The position numbers and the translations under genes were made by a program. Below are positions 34,453 to 42,967 of a DNA stretch of 64,000 bases, in pieces. Positions within the stretch are counted from its first letter, which is position 1, and the number at the start of each line of letters is the position of its first letter. Under the pieces are notes generated by a model. It had not been told where the DNA came from, did no database searches, and was given only the letters and a program-made list of their open reading frames with translations. This DNA comes from Palsa-360 sp963710315 (lineage in GTDB: Bacteria > Acidobacteriota > Terriglobia > Acidiferrales > UBA7541): NCBI GenBank assembly GCA_963710315.1, contig CAVPZW010000008.1:1054001-1118000 (forward strand). The letters run 5' to 3'.

Positions 34453-35997
34453 CTACCGGGTCACTTCAAATTTGAAGTGCAACGCGGGAATTTTATTTCC
34501 TGGGTGATCGTCCGCATACGTCAACTGAGGCATGCGATAGAGCAGTTGGTTTTCGGTAGGCGGGCCTTGATAAATGCCCGGGAAAAGATCGATCAGGTGA
34601 GTCCCGGGTTCCCCTGCCGCCCGGAAGGTGATGACAACGTCGCCCTGTGAATTGAAGCCGCAGGCGTATCCCATATAAGCGTTATCGTACGTCGCGGCAT
34701 AAAGGTTGTCGTACTCCGTCCAGCCGACTCCATGCAAGTGAATTGTAACGGGCGTTCCGGCAGGACCCGAGGCAGGATCCATGCTCACGATGCTGGTCTC
34801 GATTGCAAAGTAAGCCCGCGCTAGCGGTTTCTCGTGATCGCGCAGTTCGAGGCCATGCTGCCCGCCCAGATCCAAAGGAATCGTCAAAGGGAATTCGATC
34901 TTTCCATCGCTTGCAACTTTCACTTTGGCGATTTCCTTTTCCTGCGGCGAGAAACCATTGCCGCTCACGCGGCTCCCTACGTACGTCTGCCAGAAAAGAT
35001 CCAGCGTAGTGCCTGCTGGAAAATCCTCACCTCGCAACATGGCATGGGCGCCGACAATCCCCTGGGATGGACTGACGCCCAGCTTTCCATTCGCTATGTG
35101 GACCTCGGATGCCGGTAGCGCATACGCCTGGTATTCCTCGGCATAGACGGCGGGCGTGGACGATCGGCCTAGTGTAACGCGGAATGTGAAATCGGGCCGT
35201 GGCAGGTAAGCGTTCGGCGCCTGCTGGAAATTCAGATAGCTTTGTCCCTGCCATCCTGTATAGATCTTTACTGGATGATCGCCTTCCGGGCCGGCGGCTC
35301 GAAAGCGTGCAACCGCGGAGCCGTGAGTGCTGACCGCAGTGACAAATCCCACTCCGCGATTATCCCAGTTGACGACCCAGGTATTTTCCATGGTTCGCCA
35401 GCCCAATCCTTTGACGCGCAATTCGATCGGCGTTCCAACAGGGCCAGCGAGCGGTGTCATCTCAAAGCTTTGGGTGACCTCCAAACCATTTTGTGCGATG
35501 GATTGCCCATCGATGGTCGCGATGATGTCGTGAACACCGCCATAGTCTTCAGGAATCGCAAAGGTCGCGTCCAGCCGGCCGCCGGCGTCCACCGGAAACT
35601 TTCCAAGAGAGAAAGACGCGGGTGAGTATTTCATTCCACGGAAGAAGTAATAATTTTCGATGACCCAGCCACCAGCGACAGTGCCCCACTGGAGGTCGAC
35701 CATCTTGCCGGGAGGCAAGCCCGCGACAGTTGCTCGAACCTTTGCGCCGACCACAGGCTTGTCGTACGTCAACTCAAGCTTTAGCTCGATCTTTTGGGGG
35801 ACGTTATCGGCGTGCGGTTTTGCGCCCGCTTGTAATGGTTCTGTTGGAGATGCAAAAGAGGAGATCGGACGCGCGCGGAAAAATACAGCCAAACTCAGCA
35901 GCGCGATGATCCTGAATCGGAGAGAATTCCTGACCAGAGATTCCTCCGCTATGGAACGATTGTTAGGTACGACGGTGCGCTGCCCTGCGGTTTCCAT
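34453..35997 (-). CDS. large secreted protein with Ig/TIG-like modules, unknown function
   Basis: Up to 514 aa. A hydrophobic signal (FRIIALLSLAVFFRARPISSFA) is followed by at least four beta-rich modules. Two contain LAGPVGTPIELRVKGLGWRTMENTWVV and ASGPAGTPVTIHLHGVGWTEYDNLYA, an IPT/TIG-like opening with a conserved GxGW. No catalytic motif seen. The ATG at 35997 overlaps the preceding gene by 49 bases. A strong GGAGGA at 35942-35947 lies just before a CTG codon at 35937, which may be the true start, placing the signal peptide near the N-terminus. Probably co-transcribed with the upstream gene; the pair may form an extracellular complex (inference). Confidence 0.7.
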   Translation of the reverse strand: METAGQRTVVPNNRSIAEESLVRNSLRFRIIALLSLAVFFRARPISSFASPTEPLQAGAKPHADNVPQKIELKLELTYDKPVVGAKVRATVAGLPPGKMVDLQWGTVAGGWVIENYYFFRGMKYSPASFSLGKFPVDAGGRLDATFAIPEDYGGVHDIIATIDGQSIAQNGLEVTQSFEMTPLAGPVGTPIELRVKGLGWRTMENTWVVNWDNRGVGFVTAVSTHGSAVARFRAAGPEGDHPVKIYTGWQGQSYLNFQQAPNAYLPRPDFTFRVTLGRSSTPAVYAEEYQAYALPASEVHIANGKLGVSPSQGIVGAHAMLRGEDFPAGTTLDLFWQTYVGSRVSGNGFSPQEKEIAKVKVASDGKIEFPLTIPLDLGGQHGLELRDHEKPLARAYFAIETSIVSMDPASGPAGTPVTIHLHGVGWTEYDNLYAATYDNAYMGYACGFNSQGDVVITFRAAGEPGTHLIDLFPGIYQGPPTENQLLYRMPQLTYADDHPGNKIPALHFKFEVTR

Positions 35998-36455
35998 TCT
36001 GCTGTGCGGCCAAACTTATCGCGTGCCGTGGCCGAAAGTTCTACCGTCCCGGTTGGCGCATCGTCTGGCACCACCCACTTGGTTGTCCACATGTCTGGAT
36101 GCATTGGCATGTCTCTTCCCTCAGGGGTCTTATGCGGCACGCCGCGAAATAGAGTTGGCAGGTCATACGTTTTTCCACCGGAACGGATGTGCACTGTGAC
36201 CTCGGCGGAAGCCTCGGGTGCACCTGATTCTCCGTCAACGGCAAATAGACGGAATCCAACAAGTTCACCCTTCTTGAATCGATTTCTCGCGGTGCAGGGA
36301 TTGGGATTCGTTGGCGCCGCGAAGGCGTTGATGTCCCCGAACAATACGAGCTTTCCCGCGGGTTGCGTTGCTTGCCCAGCCATGAGCGTCGTGGCCAGCA
36401 ATCCCATGAGGAGAGCGAACGTTAAACTTGAAATGACACGATACTTTTTGCTCAT
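35949..36455 (-). CDS. secreted beta-sandwich protein of unknown function
   Basis: 168 aa: a signal peptide (YRVISSLTFALLMGLLATTLMAG), then an Ig-like domain with two regions, ELVGFRLFAVDGESGAPEASAEVTVHIRSGG and TTKWVVPDDAPTGTVELSATARDKFGRT, reminiscent of bacterial Ig-like/Big domains. One cysteine (NPNPCTARNRFKKGE). Start ATG 36455 with AAGGTGG 6 bases upstream. It directly precedes, and overlaps, the larger secreted protein gene on the same strand. Confidence 0.75.
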   Translation of the reverse strand: MSKKYRVISSLTFALLMGLLATTLMAGQATQPAGKLVLFGDINAFAAPTNPNPCTARNRFKKGELVGFRLFAVDGESGAPEASAEVTVHIRSGGKTYDLPTLFRGVPHKTPEGRDMPMHPDMWTTKWVVPDDAPTGTVELSATARDKFGRTAEWKPQGSAPSYLTIVP

Positions 36456-36546
36456 GAACGCCACCTTAGTGCAACCCTGAATTCTTGTCTAGAACTTTTG
36501 TTGGATCGAATCACTGCATTATGAACGTAGATCAATTCCATGGCTG

Positions 36547-36948
36547 CTATTTCTTGTCTTCGACTATGTGGCCGCGCCCGTCGCGTACTTCATTACCTTT
36601 GAAGTCAGGATTCTTATCCGGATGTTTGGATGCGTCAGGTTTCTCGCCGCGTTTGGGGTAAGGGCCCTTGTAGCCGTGCTGGGGGTCAAGGTGGTTGTCC
36701 ACATAGCCGTGGAATTTGTCAGCGCCGCTGAACCATGGACCGGCGCCCACGAAGATGGCAGAGGGAAACCATTCCGGGCCATAGTAGCCGTAAGGAGCGC
36801 AATCGTAGGGAGTAGAATCATAGTAGCCGTACGGGCAGTCTGGGGCAGGCGCGGTTTCGCAGGATTGTGCGCTTGCCGCGGGGGCTTTTGCCGTCAAGCA
36901 AACGCTCGCCGTAATTACCAGTGCAACAAAAATCATCAGCCGCTTCAA
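36547..36948 (-). CDS. small secreted Tyr/Pro/Gly-rich protein
   Basis: 133 aa from a TTG start at 36948, supported by GGAGGA six bases upstream. The signal peptide (RLMIFVALVITASVCLTAKAPAASAQS) leads to a low-complexity cysteine- and tyrosine-rich segment (CPYGYYDSTPYDCAPYGYYGPEWF) and a charged C-terminus rich in K, D and G (KNPDFKGNEVRDGRGHIVEDKK). No family recognised; similar YGYYGPEWF-type small proteins occur repeatedly in Acidobacteriota. Monocistronic. Confidence 0.7.
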   Translation of the reverse strand: MKRLMIFVALVITASVCLTAKAPAASAQSCETAPAPDCPYGYYDSTPYDCAPYGYYGPEWFPSAIFVGAGPWFSGADKFHGYVDNHLDPQHGYKGPYPKRGEKPDASKHPDKNPDFKGNEVRDGRGHIVEDKK

Positions 36949-37397
36949 GGTAGTTCCTCCACCCCGTGAACAGGCCACCTTCCGGCTGATCTTGCGATCG
37001 CCTGGTCTCCGAGATCGACGATTTCGTCTAAAGGATTTGTTGATCTTGTGGGCCGCTACGGCGCGCCCCGAAATCTCAGCTACAAAAAGCCTACCAGAAA
37101 TCCCTGCGGAGTTCGAGCGTCACATCGACTATCGATAACACCTCTCAAAAGAGATCCAGGGGCGGTCCGGTTCCAATCGGCGAATTCTGTTCCCATCACC
37201 ATGCCCGTCCACAGGAGAGAAAATGGCATGGGCATGCAGGACACCGCGCGGAAAATCCGACACGGAGTTGTAGGACGCAATTGTTGCCCAGCACAGAGAA
37301 GCGGGGTGCTATCAGAATTTGGGCACACTTTCGAAAATCAGGAAGTTAGGGCTCATGATAGGATGGGAGCATAACCTTGAATATCATGCGAGGAGCC
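36949..37397. other. intergenic region between divergent genes, no supported gene
   Basis: 449 bases. The 108-aa frame at 37048-37374 has no family features or ribosome binding site. The promoters of the small secreted protein (minus) and the thioredoxin-like gene (plus) must lie here, but no convincing -10/-35 pair stands out. Confidence 0.5.
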
Positions 37398-38324
37398 ATG
37401 AAAACCACTCATCCCGTCTGGATCGCCGCAATCTTCCTTTGCTTACTGTCTGGCATCGCTGCCCAGGCTGCTCCTCAGCAATCCCATATTAGAAAAACTT
37501 CCAATACGGCGGCACCGTTCGTCTTTGAGCCGCTGGACAACTGGAAAACGGCAGTGCTCGCCGGCGACAGGGCGGCGCTCATGGGCTACTACTCGACCAA
37601 TCCACCGGCCACGGCCAAGACGCCGCGTGGCGAATCGCTCGATGCGGGTGAGGAGCCCACGTTTTGGTCCTCGCTCAAGCCGGCGGGTCTGAATCGGCTG
37701 GACGTTAAAGTTCTCGAGGTAAAGACTCTGCAGCCGGGGATGATGGTGCTAGTGCTGCGCATCGAAACCGACCTTAAGACCACGGCGGGAGAAAATTCCT
37801 CCATCATTTCGGCCGCGCAAGTGTGGATGCAAAAGCTGGGAGATTGGAAAATTGTTTCGACGCAGCGTGGCGATCCAACAGAGAAGAAAGCCCGCCGCTT
37901 GCCTGAGCCGGCCAAGCCCAACACGCAGCTCTATCCTCCTCCGGAAGAGGCGCAAGCGGAAATTTCCACGGCGCTGGCCGCCGCTGGCAAGCAGCACAAG
38001 CGCGTCATCCTGGTTTTCGGCGGAAACTGGTGCTATGACTGCCACGTGCTGGACACCACGTTTCGCTCCAAGGAATTCGCTCCGCTGGTCAACGCGAATT
38101 ACATCGTCATCCACATCAACGTTGGCAATTACGACGCAAATCTCGATCTTGCCGACAAGTACCAAATCCCTCTCAAAAAAGGCGTCCCCAGCCTTGCCAT
38201 TCTCGATCCGGACGGCAATCTCTTGGTGAGCCAAAAACAGGGTGAGTTCGAGTCCACGGTTCGCATCGGCCCGGAAGACGTGCTTGAATTCCTGAAAAAG
38301 TGGAAGCCGCAGCCGAGAAGTTAA
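37398..38324 (+). CDS. secreted thioredoxin-fold protein with N-terminal NTF2-like region
   Basis: 308 aa from ATG 37398 (MKTTHPVWIAAIFLCLLSGIAAQA signal). Residues ~40-160 resemble an NTF2/SnoaL-like domain (WKTAVLAGDRAALMGYYS, ISAAQVWMQKLGDWKIVSTQRG). Residues ~185-305 are a thioredoxin-like domain with the redox pair in WCYDCH (C211, C214) and the cis-proline segment KKGVPSLAILDPDG. This resembles periplasmic DUF255/thioredoxin_7 reductases. Likely handles disulfides in exported proteins. GAGGAG sits only two bases before this ATG; ATG 37386 is an alternative. Confidence 0.85.
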   Translation: MKTTHPVWIAAIFLCLLSGIAAQAAPQQSHIRKTSNTAAPFVFEPLDNWKTAVLAGDRAALMGYYSTNPPATAKTPRGESLDAGEEPTFWSSLKPAGLNRLDVKVLEVKTLQPGMMVLVLRIETDLKTTAGENSSIISAAQVWMQKLGDWKIVSTQRGDPTEKKARRLPEPAKPNTQLYPPPEEAQAEISTALAAAGKQHKRVILVFGGNWCYDCHVLDTTFRSKEFAPLVNANYIVIHINVGNYDANLDLADKYQIPLKKGVPSLAILDPDGNLLVSQKQGEFESTVRIGPEDVLEFLKKWKPQPRS

Positions 38325-38658
38325 GGGCGGCCGAGAGCAATTTGAAATTTCAAACTTGAAATTGAAAGTTTGGAACCCAAACCTCAAAACGAAACTTTCC
38401 ATTTGCGAATCTCTCCTGGAGTCCACCAGCGTCAGCGACCCGTCAAGAAGTCCGTCGGTCACCAGTCACCGATCACCGCTTTAAGCGCTCGTTTAAAAAA
38501 TCCTGAATGCGCTGAAACGGAATTGGCGTATACTCCGCGTCAAGCCTGAATCAAAAGGCGCGATTTAAGGCCTATTTGCCGCACGTAAGGGTTGGAACGG
38601 CAAATGTTGCGGGCCCTCCGCATCCACGCACGGCCAGAGAAAAATGAGGAGATCGGCA
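38325..38658. other. intergenic region with short self-complementary words
   Basis: 334 bases. Contains the palindrome TTTGAAATTTCAAA at 38341-38354, followed by CTTGAAATTGAAAGTTT. No gene supported. The promoter of the propeller gene is presumably within 38480-38640; no confident boxes assigned. Confidence 0.5.
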
Positions 38659-40314
38659 ATGAAATTCATGGGAACGCGATCGAATCTCGCGGCAATTTTC
38701 GTGGCTGCTTTGCTATTTCTGTGCGGCCAGTTTGCGCGCGCCGCGGAAAATAATTCGAGCATCGAAGGCGTCGTGCAGGATGCGTCCGGGAAGCCGGTCA
38801 CCGGCGCGTTTGTGAAGCTGAAGAACAATGAGCGCCACCTTGAATTCATGGTCATCAGTCAGGCGCAAGGGCATTACACGGCGAGCAATCTGCCTGCCGG
38901 CAAGTATGCCGTGCAGGGCGTCGGCGGCGGATTCCAGAGCAATCTTTCCGCGCCCGTGGAAGTCGCCGAAGGGAAGAGCGCGAAGCAGGATTTGTCTCTG
39001 ACCGCCAAGCAAGGCCCCATGCTTCCGCGCGCATGGCCCATGAAGACTCCCGAAGCGCTGATGGTAACAGTTTCAAAGGAATTGCCGGAAGGCGACGGCA
39101 AGAAACTGGTCGCCGCTCGATGCACCACCTGCCATGACACCGAGCGTTTCATCGGCTTCCACATGCCACGCGAGGACTGGGCCTTCACCGTGCGCAGAAT
39201 GCGCGCCCGCATACGCACCGCGAAAATTCGCGACCTGACCGAAGACGAAGCCAAGCTGGCCATCGATTACCTTTCGACGAATTTCGCGCCCACTCGCCAA
39301 GTTGACCTGAACGACCGCCTGCCCCGCACCTTGATGGAAGGCAAGGCGCTCCATTACCGCGCCGTGCAGTACGACATCGGCGATACAACCATCGGCTCCG
39401 AACCGCACGATGTGGCCGTCGATCCTCACGGCAACGGATGGGTCAGCCAGCGTTCAGGCAAGCTGGGCAAGCTCGATCCCAATACTCTGGAATACACGGA
39501 AGTCTCCCTGCCGCCGGGCGTCGCCGCCGCCGATGGCCAGTTGCTGGGCAATCTGCAGATCGACGCCAAGGGACAGATGTGGGTTCCCGACGGATCGAAC
39601 TTCCGCTGGCTCAATTTCGATACCAACACCGGAAAATTCACCTCCTACGATTGGCCCAAGGATCAGCGCGCAGAAGCTGGCGGCAATTCCATGCTGATTC
39701 ACCCTAACGGCTCCATTTGGGAGACCAGCGGAAATCAGGTGCGCATGCTCAACACCGCCACTAAGGAATTCAAGTTCTTCGATCCGCCTTCCTACCTTGC
39801 CACGCAGAATCCCACCGGCGCCTACGGCATCACCGTGGCCGGCGATGGCTCCGTGTGGTGGGCGGAAGACATGGGCGACCGCATGTCGCGAATCGATCCG
39901 GCCACAGGCAAGGTCGAGGAGTTTAAGATTCCCTATGACGGCTATGCTTACCCGCGCCGCATGAGCCATGACGCGCGCGGCGATATCTGGGTCGGACTGT
40001 GGAACGCAGGCCTGCTGATGAAGGTCGATTACGAAACCAAGCAGATGACCTTCTTCGCTCCGCCCACGGAAACCAATGGCGCCTATTCCGTCACCGTGGA
40101 CCGAAAAAATAATTTGATTTGGGTAAGCGAGCAGCAAGCCGACAAAATTGCACGCTTCAATCCCAAGACCGGCGAATGGGTGGAGTTCCCGCTTCCGGAT
40201 TCCGAGTCCGACCCCAGAAGGATTGAGATCGATCCTACAAATCCCAACCGCGTCTGGTGGAGCGGAAATCTTTCCAGCCGCATGGGCTTTGTGGAGGTCC
40301 TGGCGGGGAATTAA
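38659..40314 (+). CDS. secreted Vgb-like beta-propeller with carboxypeptidase-regulatory domain and CxxCH motif
   Basis: 551 aa. Signal peptide (SNLAAIFVAALLFLCGQFARAAE). Residues ~35-115 form a carboxypeptidase regulatory-like beta-sandwich (SIEGVVQDASGKPVTGAFVKLKN). Residues ~145-210 hold a heme c attachment motif CTTCH (155-159) in a helical segment (AARCTTCHDTERFIGFHMPREDWAFTVRRMRARI), cytochrome-like. The rest is a streptogramin lyase (Vgb)-type propeller with blades such as SEPHDVAVDPHGNGWVSQRSGKLGKLDP. Vgb lyase activity is not implied. The triple-domain layout recurs in Acidobacteriota and suggests an electron-transferring extracytoplasmic enzyme (inference). ATG 38659 follows AGGAG by 8 bases. 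Confidence 0.85.
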   Translation: MKFMGTRSNLAAIFVAALLFLCGQFARAAENNSSIEGVVQDASGKPVTGAFVKLKNNERHLEFMVISQAQGHYTASNLPAGKYAVQGVGGGFQSNLSAPVEVAEGKSAKQDLSLTAKQGPMLPRAWPMKTPEALMVTVSKELPEGDGKKLVAARCTTCHDTERFIGFHMPREDWAFTVRRMRARIRTAKIRDLTEDEAKLAIDYLSTNFAPTRQVDLNDRLPRTLMEGKALHYRAVQYDIGDTTIGSEPHDVAVDPHGNGWVSQRSGKLGKLDPNTLEYTEVSLPPGVAAADGQLLGNLQIDAKGQMWVPDGSNFRWLNFDTNTGKFTSYDWPKDQRAEAGGNSMLIHPNGSIWETSGNQVRMLNTATKEFKFFDPPSYLATQNPTGAYGITVAGDGSVWWAEDMGDRMSRIDPATGKVEEFKIPYDGYAYPRRMSHDARGDIWVGLWNAGLLMKVDYETKQMTFFAPPTETNGAYSVTVDRKNNLIWVSEQQADKIARFNPKTGEWVEFPLPDSESDPRRIEIDPTNPNRVWWSGNLSSRMGFVEVLAGN

Positions 40315-40325
40315 GTTTTCGTGCT

Positions 40326-40410
40326 TCTTCTCTGTGCCCTCTGTGGTGAGCGGTTTCCGCGGACCGGAGAAAACCGCTCACCACAGAGGGCACAGAGGGC
40401 ACCGAGAAGG
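40326..40410. repeat. long inverted repeat, CTCTGTG family, copy 3
   Basis: CTTCTCTGTGCCCTCTGTGG at the left pairs with CCACAGAGGGCACAGAG at the right; inner arms GTGAGCGGTTT and AAACCGCTCAC extend the hairpin around a CCGCGG centre. Lies just after the propeller gene stop. Confidence 0.88.
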
Positions 40411-40571
40411 AACGAGGGCTATGCGATTATTCCGCACGCGCCGTTCACCCTCTAATAGACACCGATTAACCCCTAAATACCTCATTTCATTGAATCCACT
40501 TTGACGTATGCGACCAAAAGAGTCGTAATGTAAGCTCATGGCCCATTGGGAGTTGCCGATATGTTAATTGC

Positions 40572-40601
40572 TTGACATCGGCACGGGACTGGCATTATTA
40601 T
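40572..40601 (+). promoter_or_regulatory. isc operon promoter
   Basis: A consensus TTGACA at 40572-40577, and TTATTA (40595-40600, 17-base spacer) or TATTAT (40596-40601, 18-base spacer). It places the transcription start at about 40607, on the left edge of the operator palindrome and 25 bases before the iscR ATG. Confidence 0.8.
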
Positions 40602-40606
40602 TCAAC

Positions 40607-40625
40607 TACGACTGAATCAGTCGTA
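40607..40625 (+). promoter_or_regulatory. IscR-type (Rrf2) operator
   Basis: A 19-base perfect palindrome, TACGACTGAATCAGTCGTA. Its core GACTGAATCAGTC fits the published E. coli IscR type 1 core GACT-RWWW-YAGTC. It sits immediately downstream of the -10 box and before iscR, so repressor binding would block initiation. This predicts negative autoregulation of the isc operon by holo-IscR, as in enterobacteria. Confidence 0.85.
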
Positions 40626-40632
40626 TATCGAA

Positions 40633-41070
40633 ATGCTGAAGCTCTCAAAGAAAGCGGACTATGCACTGATCGCCGTCAGGCACTTGGCGGCGCATCGCGG
40701 TGACCCTTCCCAGAGCGCATCCGATATTGCGGAAGCCTATGGGATTTCCGCGCCGCTTCTTGCAAAGGTATTGCAGCGGCTGGCAAAAAGCGGGCTGGTA
40801 ACGGCGCGCCATGGTTCAAGCGGCGGGTATCAGTTGGCCCGGCACCCCAAGGAAATTTCGGCGCTGGATGTTATCAACGCAGTGGACGGGCCAGTGGTAA
40901 TTACGTCCTGTGTAACGAATCACGGAAACTGCGACCAGAGTTCCACCTGCACCATCCGCGAACCGCTGCGGCGAGTGAACGACAGTATCGCGCAAGTGTT
41001 GCGTTCGGTCACCATTTCGCAAATGACGGAAGATTCGCCCGACGCGGAACTGGTTGGGCTGACGATTTAG
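40633..41070 (+). CDS. iscR: Rrf2-family iron-sulfur cluster regulator IscR
   Basis: 145 aa winged-helix repressor. N-terminal MLKLSKKADYALIAVRHLAA and the recognition region ISAPLLAKVLQRLAKSGLV are typical Rrf2; the wing is HGSSGGYQLAR. Three cluster cysteines are present: C93, C100 and C106. The spacing C-x6-C-x5-C is close to E. coli IscR (C92, C98, C104). The fourth ligand of E. coli (His107, three residues after the last Cys) corresponds here to Arg109, so cluster ligation may differ. It lies first in the isc operon, behind a matching operator. Confidence 0.93.
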   Translation: MLKLSKKADYALIAVRHLAAHRGDPSQSASDIAEAYGISAPLLAKVLQRLAKSGLVTARHGSSGGYQLARHPKEISALDVINAVDGPVVITSCVTNHGNCDQSSTCTIREPLRRVNDSIAQVLRSVTISQMTEDSPDAELVGLTI

Positions 41071-41158
41071 GTTTGCGAGTCCGCCGCGGCGGACGCCGGA
41101 AAAGCTTTCAAGAAACTGCATCAGGGGATCGAAAGAATTCGAAACGGGAGACACAAGC

Positions 41159-42388
41159 ATGGCCATTAAACTGCCGATTTACATGGATAACCACGCCACC
41201 ACGCCGGTGGATCCGCGCGTGGTCGAAGCGATGCTGCCTTATTTCCGCGAGAAGTTCGGCAACGCCGCCAGCCGCAACCACTCTTTCGGCTGGGCGGCCG
41301 AGGAAGCGGTCGAGAACGCGCGCGCGCAGATCGCCCGGCTGATCAACGCCACGCCCAAGGAGATCGTTTTCACCAGCGGCGCCACGGAGTCGAATAACCT
41401 GGCGATCAAGGGTGCCGCGGAAATGTACCGCGAAAAGGGCAATCACATCATCACGCAGGTGACCGAGCACAAGGCCGTTCTGGACACCTGTAAGCGCCTT
41501 GAAAAATACGGCTACGAGGTGACCTATCTCCCGGTCGCCAAGGACGGCCGCATCGATCTCGACGATTTGCGCTGCGCCATCACCCCCAAAACGATTCTGA
41601 TCAGCATCATGTACGCCAACAATGAAATCGGCGTGCTCCAGCCCATTCAGGAAATCGGCAAGATTGCCAAGGAAAAGGGCATCCTGTTCCACTCCGACGG
41701 CGTGCAGGCGGCCGGCAAGGTTCCGGTCGACGTGCAGCGGGATAAGCTCGACATGATTTCGCTGACCGCGCACAAGCTTTACGGCCCCAAGGGTTGCGGC
41801 GCTCTGTATGTGCGCCGGCGCAACCCGCGCGTGCAGCTCTCCGCCCAGATCGATGGCGGTGGCCACGAGCGCGGCATGCGTTCGGGCACGCTGAATGTGC
41901 CGGGCATCGTGGGCTTTGGCAAGGCGGCCGAGCTTTGCCAGAACGAAATGGTGGAAGAAAGCACGCGCCTGCGCGGAATGCGCGACCGCTTGAAGGACAC
42001 CATCTTCGCCAAGCTGGACGAGGTTTACATCAACGGCTCGATGGAGCATCGCCTGCCGCACAACATCAACATCAGCTTCGCGTTCGTCGAAGGCGAATCG
42101 CTGCTGATGGGAATCAACGACGTCGCCGTCTCCAGCGGATCGGCCTGCACTTCGGCCACGCTGGAACCGAGCTACGTGCTCAAGGCTCTGGGCGTCGGCG
42201 AAGACCTGGCGCATACGTCAATCCGTTTCGGCCTGGGCCGCTTTAACACAGTGGAAGAAGTGGATTACGTGACCAACCGCGTGATTGAAGTCGTGCAGCG
42301 GCTGCGCGAACTGTCGCCGCTCTACGAAATGGCCAAGGAAGGCATCGACATCAGCAAAATGAATTGGGAAGCTTCGGCGGGACACTAG
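41159..42388 (+). CDS. iscS: cysteine desulfurase IscS
   Basis: 409 aa, PLP enzyme that supplies persulfide sulfur for Fe-S and other thiocofactors. Visible: N-terminal IYMDNHATTPVDPRVVEAMLPYF, the PLP lysine in SLTAHKLYGPKG, and the mobile-loop nucleophile cysteine in SSGSACTSATLEPSYVLKALG, the IscS (group I) type. The ATG at 41159 follows GGGAGACACAAGC. It lies 88 bases after iscR and 56 bases before iscU. Homology and context agree; the enzyme is intact. Confidence 0.97.
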   Translation: MAIKLPIYMDNHATTPVDPRVVEAMLPYFREKFGNAASRNHSFGWAAEEAVENARAQIARLINATPKEIVFTSGATESNNLAIKGAAEMYREKGNHIITQVTEHKAVLDTCKRLEKYGYEVTYLPVAKDGRIDLDDLRCAITPKTILISIMYANNEIGVLQPIQEIGKIAKEKGILFHSDGVQAAGKVPVDVQRDKLDMISLTAHKLYGPKGCGALYVRRRNPRVQLSAQIDGGGHERGMRSGTLNVPGIVGFGKAAELCQNEMVEESTRLRGMRDRLKDTIFAKLDEVYINGSMEHRLPHNINISFAFVEGESLLMGINDVAVSSGSACTSATLEPSYVLKALGVGEDLAHTSIRFGLGRFNTVEEVDYVTNRVIEVVQRLRELSPLYEMAKEGIDISKMNWEASAGH

Positions 42389-42444
42389 GAATATTTTGAA
42401 AATCGGAAACAAATTAATTCGTAAAATATCGAAGGGAGTGTGAA

Positions 42445-42933
42445 ATGGCTTATTCAGACAAGGTAGTCGATCATTACGAGCATCCGCGAAACGTAGGCAG
42501 CCTGCCCAAGGAAGATCCCAACGTGGGCACCGGACTGGTTGGCGCGCCGGAGTGCGGCGACGTCATGCGGCTGCAAATGAAGATTAATCCCGAAACGCAG
42601 ATCATCGAAGAGGCCAAGTTCAAGACCTTCGGCTGCGGCTCGGCGATCGCCAGCTCTTCGCTGGCCACCGAGTGGGTCAAGGGCAAGACAGTGGAGGAAG
42701 CGCTGGCCATCTCGAACACGGACATCGTGCGCGAACTGAGCCTTCCTCCCGTGAAGATTCACTGCTCCGTGCTCGCCGAAGACGCCATCAAGGCAGCCAT
42801 CGCGGACTGGAAGAAGAAGAAGAAACTTCCACGCCCGCGGCAACAGCGACGACCGTCGGAAACTAGTTTTTCGGGCGCGGAAGCGTGGTCCAACTTGCTT
42901 TCGCGCCGCTCGGCAGGCGTGGCTTGTAGTTGA
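42445..42933 (+). CDS. iscU: iron-sulfur cluster scaffold IscU
   Basis: 162 aa. The three scaffold cysteines are present: GAPECGDVM (Asp included), FGCGSAIASSS and VKIHCSVLAEDAIKAAIADW. The first 128 residues match IscU exactly. The tail after WKKKKK is unusual: about 30 extra basic and polar residues (LPRPRQQRRPSE...). A shift of one base at the AAGAAGAAGAAGAAA run would instead give the tail ETSTPAATATTVGN and a stop at 42866, a far more ordinary ending, so a homopolymer indel is possible. Start ATG 42445 with a GAAGGGAG ribosome binding site. Confidence 0.94.
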   Translation: MAYSDKVVDHYEHPRNVGSLPKEDPNVGTGLVGAPECGDVMRLQMKINPETQIIEEAKFKTFGCGSAIASSSLATEWVKGKTVEEALAISNTDIVRELSLPPVKIHCSVLAEDAIKAAIADWKKKKKLPRPRQQRRPSETSFSGAEAWSNLLSRRSAGVACS

Positions 42934-42967
42934 TACGGATTTGAATTGGGCCGGATTGGAAGAAAAT

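Noticed and set aside
38659..40314. Calling the propeller gene an antibiotic (streptogramin) resistance lyase
   Set aside because: Only the propeller fold is shared; the CxxCH motif and regulatory domain point to another role, and no catalytic residues could be confirmed.
41108..42214. 368-codon minus-strand open frame opposite iscS
   Set aside because: Shadow of a certain gene; no recognisable domain.
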